A DNA stretch of 6,210 nucleotides from an uncultured bacterium (lineage in GTDB: Bacteria; Actinomycetota; Coriobacteriia; Coriobacteriales; Coriobacteriaceae). Under the pieces are notes generated by a model. That model was given only the letters and a program-made list of their open reading frames with translations. It did no database searches and was not told where the DNA came from. Below, piece by piece: positions 1 to 5,379 of the stretch. Each line of letters starts with the position of its first letter. Within the stretch, counting starts at the first letter, position 1. The stretch covers positions 1 through 6,210 of the forward strand of contig CAJMNP010000054.1 in NCBI GenBank assembly GCA_905214895.1, given 5' to 3'. Made by a program: the position numbers and the translations under genes.

Positions 1-408
1 ATGGGCGTCTCCTCCATCACCACCTTCGTCGAGTCCACCTCTGGCGCTGCCGACGGTGGCCGCACGGGTCTCACCTCTGTCACCACCGGCGTGCTGTTCA
101 TCCTCGCCGCGTTCTTCTCCCCCGTCGTCTCCATCGTTTCCAGCGCTGCCACCTGCGGTGCTCTGGTCTACGTCGGCTACCTCATGATGAGCGAGGCCTC
201 CGAGATCGACTGGTCCGACGTGTCGCAGGGTTTCCCGGCGTTCATGATTGTCGCCGGCGTGCCCTTCACCTACTCCATCTCTGCCGGCATCGGTCTGGGC
301 TTTATCGCCTACGTGGTCGTCGCGCTCTTTAAGGGCGAGGCCTCCAAGATCAAGCCGCTCATGTGGATCGCGGCCCTTGCCTTCCTCGTCTACTTCTTCG
401 TGGCGTAA
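1..408 (+). CDS. NCS2-family purine permease, AzgA-like (C-terminal part, 5' end off the window)
   Basis: This is the end of an integral-membrane nucleobase:cation symporter, probably importing adenine, guanine or hypoxanthine. The visible 135 residues begin with GVSSITTFVES followed by a GGRTGLT segment. That matches the AzgA-type NCS2 pattern (T-T-Y/F-x-E-S...G-G-R-T-G), in which the Glu (visible residue 11) sits where other NCS2 proteins bind the base. About five hydrophobic segments follow, at visible residues 24-45, 50-63, 78-90, 94-110 and 119-134. The protein ends in YFFVA, with almost nothing after the last membrane segment. AzgA proteins are usually well over 400 residues, so roughly the first two thirds is missing. 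The ATG at base 1 is probably an internal Met rather than the start. A strong terminator follows directly. The last 15 codons and stop recur at 2411-2456 because of a tandem duplication. The family call is secure; the exact substrate is inferred. Confidence 0.88.
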   Translation: MGVSSITTFVESTSGAADGGRTGLTSVTTGVLFILAAFFSPVVSIVSSAATCGALVYVGYLMMSEASEIDWSDVSQGFPAFMIVAGVPFTYSISAGIGLGFIAYVVVALFKGEASKIKPLMWIAALAFLVYFFVA

Positions 409-435
409 CGGCATAGTCTGCTAAAGCAAAACACC

Positions 436-476
436 AAAGCGCGGAGTCGCATCGAGCGGCTCCGCGCTTTGCTTTT
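436..476 (+). terminator. Rho-independent terminator of the purine permease gene
   Basis: A perfect 11-bp stem pairs AAAGCGCGGAG (436-446) with CTCCGCGCTTT (460-470). It can extend inward by three more pairs (447-449 with 457-459, one of them a T-G wobble), leaving a 7-base loop. The 3' arm runs into GCTTTT. It lies 27 bases after the permease stop, so it separates the permease from the downstream surface-protein gene. A copy of this element is found at 2483-2519. Confidence 0.88.
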
Positions 477-519
477 AAAGCCAGGCGCCACACGGACGCG
501 CGATGTATTGCTTCGCAAG

Positions 520-601
520 TTTTGGACGTTTTGCTCTCCAAACGGCACTACCGCCGGCTACATCCTGCAGATATGCTGGGCGTAATCGCATAGGCCCTAT
601 G
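520..601 (+). promoter_or_regulatory. Conserved leader / probable promoter region of surface-protein gene 1
   Basis: This stretch sits between the permease terminator and the surface-protein start, and aligns without gaps to 2564-2645 upstream of the second paralogue. Identity is highest over 529-578 (46 of 50 bases by eye) and exceeds that of the spacer just before it (about 477-519), which has diverged. It contains a TTTTG direct repeat with a 9-base period (520 and 529). A TATGCT hexamer at 572-577 lies 40 bases before the start codon and could be a -10 element, as could TACGCT at the same distance in the second copy. No convincing -35 box was found at the usual spacing, so the exact promoter is uncertain. 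A promoter somewhere here is expected because a terminator precedes it. Confidence 0.42.
589..601 (+). promoter_or_regulatory. CATAGG-C-CCTATG palindrome upstream of surface-protein gene 1
   Basis: A perfect 6+6 inverted repeat with a single central base (CATAGG at 589-594, CCTATG at 596-601) ends just 5 bases before the GGGAG ribosome binding site. The inner 11 bases, ATAGGCCCTAT, are retained exactly at 2634-2644 in front of the second paralogue while the flanking bases differ. It could be an operator near the transcription start, or chance. No binding protein can be named. Confidence 0.35.
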
Positions 602-606
602 AGGAT

Positions 607-611
607 GGGAG
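607..611 (+). promoter_or_regulatory. Ribosome binding site that sets the start of surface-protein gene 1
   Basis: GGGAG stands 5 bases before the ATG at 617. The same GGGAG-N5-ATG arrangement is kept in the second paralogue (2651-2655 before 2661). This supports 617 over the upstream in-frame ATGs at 503, 599 and 605. The ATG at 605 is ACG in the paralogue, and 503 and 599 have no comparable purine-rich site. Confidence 0.65.
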
Positions 612-616
612 TAACC

Positions 617-2389
617 ATGGCCGCCTTGTTCACGACCCCCAAGCGCAATGACAAAACCTCTGGAGCCCATTTTGTCGAGCCCGACGTGCGCCGTCGCACG
701 CTGCTCGCACACGGCAGCTGGCGCCGCGTGACACGCCGCATCGTTGTAGGCGCCGTATGCGCGCTCACGGTAAGTTCGCTGCTCATGCCGAGCGTCTCGC
801 TCGCGGCCGACTGGGTGGACGTCGGCGGCACCCAATACAACGCCGGCACCGCGGCGGGCGACGCCGCCGGCACCTGGAGCTGGGACGGCGCCGACGACAT
901 GAAGCTCAACGGCTATAACGGCGGCGCGATCGAGGCAGCGGGCAAGCTCAACGTGAGCTACGAGGGCAACAACACCGTCACTAACGACAACGGCCGCGGC
1001 ATCAAGGTTAAGGATGGCGCGAACGAGAACGCCGAGCTTAATATTCAGGGCGACGCGTCCAGCACGCTCAACGTGACATCTTCTCGTGACGCCATCACTT
1101 CCGTCGGCAACATCAACATCGACGGCGCTGGCACTGTCAACGCCACGAGCACCGAGCACGATGCCATCGATGCCGGGGGCGATGTCACCATCAAGGGCTC
1201 GGGAAACGTTAACGCCACGGGCGATTCGGATGGCATCAGGGCCGACGGCAACATCACGATCGACAACAGCGGAACCGTCACCGCCAAGGCCACCGAGGAT
1301 CAGGGTATCGATGCTAACGAGAACCTCATCATAAAGGGCGGCGGCAAGGTAGAGGCAAGCTCTATCAAAGACAATGCGATTTGGGCCGACGGCAACATCG
1401 AGATCTCGGGTGGCAGCCAGGTCAAGGCAAGCTCCGAGGAAGACGCCGCCATCGACGGTAAAAACAGCCTCACGGTCACGAACGCTTCCCTCAACGCAAG
1501 TGGCGTTGGGTATGGCATCTATGTCTACAAGGGCATCACGCTCGATGGCGCGACCGTGACGGTCCGCGCAAGTTCAGATGGCGGGGAAGCCAGCGCACTC
1601 TTCACCGATGAGGACAACATCGTCATCAAGAACGGCTCGACTGTGGATGCGCTCGCAGAAGGCAGGTTCTCGGTTGCAATCTCCACCAGTAATTTCTACT
1701 CCGACGAAGCGGGTGGCCATATCTACATCAGCGACTCCGTTGTCAAGGCCATAGCCCGCTATGCCGAGACCGGCGGCGACGGCCCCGACCACTACAGTGG
1801 AGACCAAAACGACGAAATCATCCCTGAGTCCGAGGGCCTGAACATCGGCATCTTCGCGCAGACCGAGAAGGGCATCACGCCCGCGACCATCTCGATCGTC
1901 CGCAGCAAGGTCACGGCCGAGGGAGACACGGCGGCTATCTTCGCCCTTGCCATGAGCGCGGACGGCAAGGCGATCGGCACCATCGAAATCAAGGACGCCA
2001 TCATCCAGACGCCTGCAGGCGGCAAAGTCATTGACTATCGCAACAAGGAAGAGCTCAGCGACGGCATCGTCTACGAGGCGGGGCAGACCATTGGCACGGG
2101 CGATGCCACGATTGACTCCCCCTATGACGCCGCTGTCGCCAAGAGCACGGTCATCGTGCCTCCCGAGGAGACCAAGCCCGAGGAAAAGCACGGCAAGACC
2201 AAGCCCGAGGGTTCCAAGTCCGAGGGCACGAAGACAACCAAGACCGTTGCAGTTGCAGCCAAGGGAGCCAAGACCGTCGGCAAGCTCGCGGCAACCGGCG
2301 ACACCTCGAACGCAGCCATCGTGGCAGCCGCCCTTGCGGGAACAGCCGCCATCGCCGCAGGCGCCCTGGCGAGTCGCAAACGTTCGTAA
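617..2389 (+). CDS. Cell-wall-anchored beta-helix-like repeat surface protein, copy 1
   Basis: A 590-residue secreted protein, likely sortase-attached to the cell wall. Its N-terminus has an unusually long Arg-rich n-region (residues 1-41). A hydrophobic core follows at about 42-62 and a likely signal-peptidase site near SLA-A-D (63-65). Next come a W-S-W-D-G...L-N-G-Y-N-G segment (87-103) and at least seven coils of about 22-24 residues (about 158-319). The coils have the pattern A-I-x-A-x-G-N-I-T-I-x-G-x-G-x-V-x-A, typical of right-handed beta-helices and reminiscent of the Cthe_2159-type carbohydrate-binding family. More beta-strand-rich sequence runs to about 510. A Pro/Lys/Glu linker (515-556) then leads to LAATGD (557-562), a hydrophobic Ala-rich stretch and a terminal RKRS. 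LAxTG is the motif described for actinobacterial class E sortases. A glycan-binding or adhesin role is inference. The start at 617 follows the conserved GGGAG site. Confidence 0.85.
   Translation: MAALFTTPKRNDKTSGAHFVEPDVRRRTLLAHGSWRRVTRRIVVGAVCALTVSSLLMPSVSLAADWVDVGGTQYNAGTAAGDAAGTWSWDGADDMKLNGYNGGAIEAAGKLNVSYEGNNTVTNDNGRGIKVKDGANENAELNIQGDASSTLNVTSSRDAITSVGNINIDGAGTVNATSTEHDAIDAGGDVTIKGSGNVNATGDSDGIRADGNITIDNSGTVTAKATEDQGIDANENLIIKGGGKVEASSIKDNAIWADGNIEISGGSQVKASSEEDAAIDGKNSLTVTNASLNASGVGYGIYVYKGITLDGATVTVRASSDGGEASALFTDEDNIVIKNGSTVDALAEGRFSVAISTSNFYSDEAGGHIYISDSVVKAIARYAETGGDGPDHYSGDQNDEIIPESEGLNIGIFAQTEKGITPATISIVRSKVTAEGDTAAIFALAMSADGKAIGTIEIKDAIIQTPAGGKVIDYRNKEELSDGIVYEAGQTIGTGDATIDSPYDAAVAKSTVIVPPEETKPEEKHGKTKPEGSKSEGTKTTKTVAVAAKGAKTVGKLAATGDTSNAAIVAAALAGTAAIAAGALASRKRS
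1088..1573 (+). repeat. Tandem beta-helix coil repeats within surface protein 1
   Basis: About seven degenerate coding repeats of 66-72 bases each (residues about 158-319). They are visible as recurring GGCAACATC segments at 1106, 1247 and 1391, spaced 141 and 144 bases, that is, two coils apart. At protein level each coil gives G-N-I-x-I followed by G-x-V-x-A. The repeats are diverged in DNA, so they look like an old structural repeat rather than a recent slippage tract. Confidence 0.7.
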
Positions 2390-2410
2390 ACACTTTTTCG
2401 CACAGGACGG

Positions 2411-2456
2411 GTGGATCGCAGCCCTTGCCTTCCCCGTCTACTTCTTCGTAGCGTAA
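2411..2456 (+). pseudogene. Orphan 3' remnant of the purine permease gene
   Basis: These 46 bases match 363-408, the last 15 codons and stop of the permease, at 43 of 46 positions. The copy would encode WIAALAFPVYFFVA and stop, against WIAALAFLVYFFVA in the real gene. There is no upstream permease sequence and no start, so it is not expressed as a protein. It is a footprint of the duplication that made the two surface-protein genes. Confidence 0.88.
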
Positions 2457-2482
2457 GGGCAAGGCTGCAAAAGCTGAACAAT

Positions 2483-2519
2483 AAAGCGCGGAGTCGCCAT
2501 GCGGCCCCGCGCTTTTCTT
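2483..2519 (+). terminator. Duplicated rho-independent terminator, now serving surface gene 1
   Basis: AAAGCGCGG (2483-2491) pairs with CCGCGCTTT (2507-2515), followed by TTTTCTTTT. After one A-C mismatch (2492/2506) the stem continues inward through 2493-2497 paired with 2501-2505. This is the copied form of the permease terminator at 436-476, one pair weaker. It lies about 94 bases after the stop of surface gene 1 and is the only clear terminator there. Confidence 0.82.
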
Positions 2520-2563
2520 TTAGCGTCGGTCCCTGCGCCGGCGTGCGGCCTATTTCTCCCCCA

Positions 2564-2645
2564 TTTTGGCCATTTTGCCCTCCAAACGGCACTACCGCCG
2601 GCAACATCCAGCAGATACGCTGAATCTAGTCGTATAGGCCCTATG
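2564..2645 (+). promoter_or_regulatory. Conserved leader / probable promoter region of surface-protein gene 2
   Basis: This is the ungapped counterpart of 520-601, with the TTTTG direct repeat (2564 and 2573) and a TACGCT hexamer at 2616-2621, again 40 bases before the start codon. It follows a terminator, so transcription of gene 2 most likely starts here. No clear -35 element could be placed. Confidence 0.42.
2634..2644 (+). promoter_or_regulatory. ATAGG-C-CCTAT palindrome upstream of surface-protein gene 2
   Basis: Identical to the inner 11 bases of the palindrome at 589-601. The next outer pair is T-G here instead of C-G. It ends 6 bases before the GGGAG ribosome binding site. Retention in both diverged copies suggests function, but the evidence is limited to these two instances. 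Confidence 0.35.
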
Positions 2646-2650
2646 AGAAC

Positions 2651-2655
2651 GGGAG
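2651..2655 (+). promoter_or_regulatory. Ribosome binding site that sets the start of surface-protein gene 2
   Basis: GGGAG lies 5 bases before ATG 2661, matching the site in the first copy. It argues against the far-upstream ATG at 2499, which lies in the loop of the terminator hairpin. Confidence 0.65.
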
Positions 2656-2660
2656 CAACC

Positions 2661-4445
2661 ATGGCAGCCTTGTTCACGACCCCCAAACGCAATGACACTA
2701 CCGCCGGAACCCATGTTGCCGAACCCGACGTTCGCCGTCGCATAGGACTCGCGCACGGCAGCTGGCGCCGCGTGACGCGCCGCATCGTCACGGGCGCCGT
2801 GTGCGCGCTCACGGTGAGCTCGCTGCTCATGCCGAGCGTCTCGCTCGCAGCGGAATGGGTCAAGGTCGGCGGCAACAAGTACAACACCGCGGCGAGCGAC
2901 GAGGCCGGTACCTGGTCGTGGGACGGCGCCGACGACTTGAAGCTCAACAACTATAACGGCGGCGAGATCCAGGCCGCAGGCAAGCTCAACGTGAATTACT
3001 CGGGGACCAACATCGTCACTGCCGAATGGATCGAAAGCATCAACGTTTCTCATGGCACTAACGAGAATGCCGAGCTCAATATCCAAGGCGACGCGGGCAG
3101 CACGCTCAGCGTGACATCTACTGAGGACGCTATCCTCTCCACGGGTAATATCAACATCGACGGAGCCGGATCCGTCAACGCCACGAGCGCTGGGTTTGAT
3201 GCCATCGACGCCGAGGGCGATCTCGCTATCAAAGGTTCGGGCAACGTCAACGCCACGGGCGTATCGGATGGCATCAGGGCAAACGGCAATATCACGATTG
3301 ACGACAGCGGGGCCGTCACCGCCAGGGCTACCAAGGACAAGGGTATCGGAACCGACAAGAACCTCACCATCAAGGGTGGCGGCACAGTCGAGGCAAGCTC
3401 AGCCGATGGTGAGGCCATTTGGAGCGGCGGCAACATCAATATCTCGGACGGCAGCCAGGTCAAGGCGAGCTCCGAGAAAGACGCCGCCGTCGAGGCCAAG
3501 GGCAGCCTCGCAGCCACAAACGCCTCCCTCAACGCAAACGGTGTTGAATATGGCGTCTATGCCCACAAGGGCATCACACTCGATCATGCAAACGTGACAG
3601 TCCGCGCAAGTAAAGGCAGATACGGTGACGCCATTGCCCTCTTCACCTACCAAGACGATATCGTCGTCAAGAACGGCTCCACCGTGGACGCGTTTGCGGA
3701 AGGCGAGGTTTCGGCTGCATTCTCCACCAGAAACGATCGACCCAACGAGAAGGGTGGCCACATCTACATCAGCGACTCCGTTGTCAAGGCCATAGCCCGC
3801 TATGTCGAGAACGGCGACGGCCCCACCCCCTACAGCGAAAACCAAGATGGCGAGACGAGCCCCGAGCCCCAAGGCGAGAACATCGGCATCATCGCCCAGA
3901 CCAGCGAGGGCATCACACCCGCAGTCATCTCGATCATCCGCAGCAAGGTAACGGCCGAAGGAGATACAGCGGCAATCTTTGCCCGTGCCATGAGCGCTGA
4001 CGGCAAGACAATCGGCACCATCAAGATTGAGAACGCCGCCATCCAGACGCCCGAAGGCGGCAAGGTCATTGACTATCGCAAGCTCCGTGACGGCATCTAC
4101 GAGGCAGGCCAAGCCATCGGCACGGGCGACGCCACGGTCGACTCCCTCTATATCAAAGCAGTCGCCAAAAGCACGACCATCGCACCTCCCGAGGTAGCCA
4201 AGCCGGAAGACCCCAAGCCCGACGAGACCAAGCCCGCAGAAAGCAAGCCCGCGGAGTCCAAGCAGAACCCCAAGCCTGAGGGCTCAAAGCCGACCAAGGC
4301 CGTTGCGGCTTCAACCACGAAAGCCAAGACTACCGGCGTGCTCGCGGCAACCGGCGACACCTCGGGTGCGGCCATCGTGGCAACCGTCCTTGCAGGAACA
4401 GCCGCTATCGCCGCAGGCACCATGGCGAGCCGTAAGCGCTCTTAG
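2661..4445 (+). CDS. Cell-wall-anchored beta-helix-like repeat surface protein, copy 2
   Basis: A 594-residue paralogue of the product of 617-2389, aligning along its whole length. The signal peptide is nearly identical (Arg-rich n-region to 41, core 42-62, likely cleavage near SLA-A-E at 63-65). The W-S-W-D-G segment is at 85-89 and the repeat coils at about 156-317. A well-conserved block, GGHIYISDSVVKAIARY, spans residues 365-381. The Pro/Lys/Glu linker (about 509-560) is longer and more regular than in copy 1, with KPAESKPAESK-like units. It is followed by LAATGD (561-566), a hydrophobic stretch and RKRS. Differences concentrate in loops between coils and in the linker, as expected for a surface-exposed protein diverging after duplication. 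A sortase-anchored, possibly glycan-binding role is inferred; the ligand is unknown. A hairpin terminator follows at 4503. Confidence 0.85.
   Translation: MAALFTTPKRNDTTAGTHVAEPDVRRRIGLAHGSWRRVTRRIVTGAVCALTVSSLLMPSVSLAAEWVKVGGNKYNTAASDEAGTWSWDGADDLKLNNYNGGEIQAAGKLNVNYSGTNIVTAEWIESINVSHGTNENAELNIQGDAGSTLSVTSTEDAILSTGNINIDGAGSVNATSAGFDAIDAEGDLAIKGSGNVNATGVSDGIRANGNITIDDSGAVTARATKDKGIGTDKNLTIKGGGTVEASSADGEAIWSGGNINISDGSQVKASSEKDAAVEAKGSLAATNASLNANGVEYGVYAHKGITLDHANVTVRASKGRYGDAIALFTYQDDIVVKNGSTVDAFAEGEVSAAFSTRNDRPNEKGGHIYISDSVVKAIARYVENGDGPTPYSENQDGETSPEPQGENIGIIAQTSEGITPAVISIIRSKVTAEGDTAAIFARAMSADGKTIGTIKIENAAIQTPEGGKVIDYRKLRDGIYEAGQAIGTGDATVDSLYIKAVAKSTTIAPPEVAKPEDPKPDETKPAESKPAESKQNPKPEGSKPTKAVAASTTKAKTTGVLAATGDTSGAAIVATVLAGTAAIAAGTMASRKRS
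3126..3611 (+). repeat. Tandem beta-helix coil repeats within surface protein 2
   Basis: About seven coding repeats of roughly 22-24 residues (residues about 156-317), with the same register and coil number as in copy 1. No coil has been gained or lost since the duplication, so divergence has been by point change within coils. Confidence 0.68.
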
Positions 4446-4502
4446 ACGCCCCTGCGCACATGGCAGCTCCCGCGAAGGCCCCGAGCCCCAGCACCGTTTA
4501 AC

Positions 4503-4540
4503 AACGCCACCGCCGAGCTCCCCTCCGGCGGTGGCGTTTT
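4503..4540 (+). terminator. Rho-independent terminator after surface-protein gene 2
   Basis: A perfect 12-bp stem pairs AACGCCACCGCC (4503-4514) with GGCGGTGGCGTT (4527-4538) around a 12-base loop, followed by a short T run (4537-4540). It is unrelated in sequence to the terminators at 436 and 2483. It is therefore probably the original terminator of the ancestral surface gene. The rest of the gap up to 4652 shows no further gene. Confidence 0.82.
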
Positions 4541-4652
4541 CCATATGCGTCCGCAGGGGATGCACGAGATTGTCTTTGGTCTAGCCCAACCGGCATACGC
4601 TGGCGTGCGACAATTGGGGCTGCCGATATCACAACACTGAGAGAAGCCCGTC

Positions 4653-5318
4653 ATGGAAGCGCATCAAAAGCAGATAACCGTTTATTCGAATCATACGGAA
4701 AGCGCGCCTGTCATCTACCTTCCTGTGGTCGTGGGCGACGGCAGCGAGGTTTATAAGTGTTGCCGAGAGCTCAACTGTCCGCCATTCGCCCTTGTCACCA
4801 TTGGCGGGCTCGATTGGAATCGCGAGCTGAGCCCCTGGGCATGCGACGGGACCGTACGCGATGCCGAACCTTTCGGCGGCCAAGCTGCCGATTTTCTTGA
4901 TGAGCTGCTGAATCAGATAATCCCCCAGGTCGAGTCGTCGCTTCCTCAGCCGCCCACCTGGCGCGGCATTGCCGGTTACTCGCTCGCGGGCCTCTTCGCA
5001 CTCTGGTCCCTCTGGCAAACCGATGTCTTTGGCCGCGCCGCAAGCGCATCGGGGTCCCTGTGGTTTCCCGAATTTGTCCACCGTGCCAGCACGGCCCCTT
5101 TTGCCGGCAGCCCGCAAGCCGTCTATCTATCACTCGGCAAAAAGGAAACCAAGACGCCCAACCGCATGATGCGGCATGTACTCGACAACACACACGCGAT
5201 GGAAGCGTTGCTCGTCGAGCGCGACATTCCAACAACGCTGGAGCTCAACCCCGGCAATCACTTTGCCCAAACCGACTTGCGCATGGCCCGTGGCATCCAC
5301 TGGATACTGACGCATTAA
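4653..5318 (+). CDS. Putative alpha/beta-hydrolase esterase (PF00756-like)
   Basis: A 221-residue cytoplasmic hydrolase with no signal peptide or membrane segment. The nucleophile elbow is G-Y-S-L-A-G with Ser110, placed after a beta strand (WRGIAG) and before a helix, as in putative esterase/IroE-Fes-like proteins. SLGKKETKTPN (160-170) matches the segment that often carries the acidic residue in this group; Glu165 is a candidate. His203 in NPGNHF is the likely catalytic His. The early GGLDWNRELSPW stretch (51-62) would form the oxyanion/active-site side. The length is near the lower end for the family. A GAGAAG site at 4641-4646 lies 6 bases before the ATG. The substrate cannot be told from sequence; small acyl esters are the general family activity. 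It has its own terminator upstream and a shared terminator downstream, so it appears monocistronic. Confidence 0.82.
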   Translation: MEAHQKQITVYSNHTESAPVIYLPVVVGDGSEVYKCCRELNCPPFALVTIGGLDWNRELSPWACDGTVRDAEPFGGQAADFLDELLNQIIPQVESSLPQPPTWRGIAGYSLAGLFALWSLWQTDVFGRAASASGSLWFPEFVHRASTAPFAGSPQAVYLSLGKKETKTPNRMMRHVLDNTHAMEALLVERDIPTTLELNPGNHFAQTDLRMARGIHWILTH

Positions 5319-5364
5319 AAATGGTGCCCACGCGCATATACGCATGGGCACCATATCTTGTTTT
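5316..5364. terminator. Bidirectional terminator between esterase and uracil permease genes
   Basis: A perfect 10-bp stem pairs ATGGTGCCCA (5321-5330) with TGGGCACCAT (5345-5354), with a further possible GCG/CGC pairing inside the loop. On the + strand it is followed by ATCTTGTTTT. On the - strand the stem is followed by a T run, complementary to the A run at 5317-5320 that overlaps the esterase stop codon. It can therefore end both convergent transcripts. Confidence 0.85.
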
Positions 5365-5379
5365 AGCTGAACGCAGCTG

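Larger units (their letters stand above)
363..2410 (+). repeat. Tandem duplication, unit 1 (permease tail + terminator + leader + surface gene 1)
   Basis: This 2048-base unit begins within the permease 3' end and ends shortly after the surface-gene stop. Its order of elements is repeated in unit 2: permease tail, hairpin terminator, conserved leader, palindrome, ribosome binding site, surface gene. The offset between copies is 2048 bases at the permease stop and 2044 at the start codons. The exact edges are set by eye from where similarity begins and fades. Confidence 0.8.
2411..4466 (+). repeat. Tandem duplication, unit 2 (permease-tail remnant + terminator + leader + surface gene 2)
   Basis: This is the second copy of the unit starting at 363. 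Similarity begins at GTGGATCGC (2411) and still shows weakly past the second surface-gene stop: the 24 bases after each stop share 16 positions, including CGCACA. It ends by about 4466. Divergence is uneven: the leader, signal peptide and sorting signal are well kept, while repeat surfaces and linker differ. The duplication is therefore not recent. Confidence 0.78.

Noticed and set aside
503..616. ATG at 503 as the start of surface protein 1
   Set aside because: It has no purine-rich site before it, its counterpart is absent in copy 2, and GGGAG-N5-ATG at 617 is conserved in both copies.
1088..1573. Repeat ladder considered as a CRISPR array or DNA tandem repeat
   Set aside because: The units are in frame, diverged in DNA and conserved only as a protein pattern, so they are coding structural repeats.
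2499..2660. ATG at 2499 as the start of surface protein 2
   Set aside because: It falls in the loop of the terminator hairpin, so a transcript starting after that terminator would not contain it.
3399..4112. A 237-codon open frame on the - strand, opposite surface gene 2
   Set aside because: It is antisense to a gene with a signal peptide, repeats and sorting signal. Its product is low-complexity Asp/Gly/Val/Ala-rich sequence typical of reading GC-rich codons backward, and a similar shadow frame lies opposite copy 1 at 1574-2191.
4570..4599. TTGTCT and CATACG with 18-base spacing as an esterase promoter
   Set aside because: The -10 match is only half of the consensus, and many equally weak pairs occur by chance.
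4583..4621. Imperfect inverted repeat AGCCCAA / TTGGGGCT upstream of the esterase
   Set aside because: The arms are short, one carries an extra base and they are 24 bases apart; I see no second copy to support function.
4653..5318. Esterase as a partner enzyme of the surface proteins
   Set aside because: A terminator separates them, it lacks a signal peptide and it lies outside the duplicated unit; nothing beyond adjacency links them.
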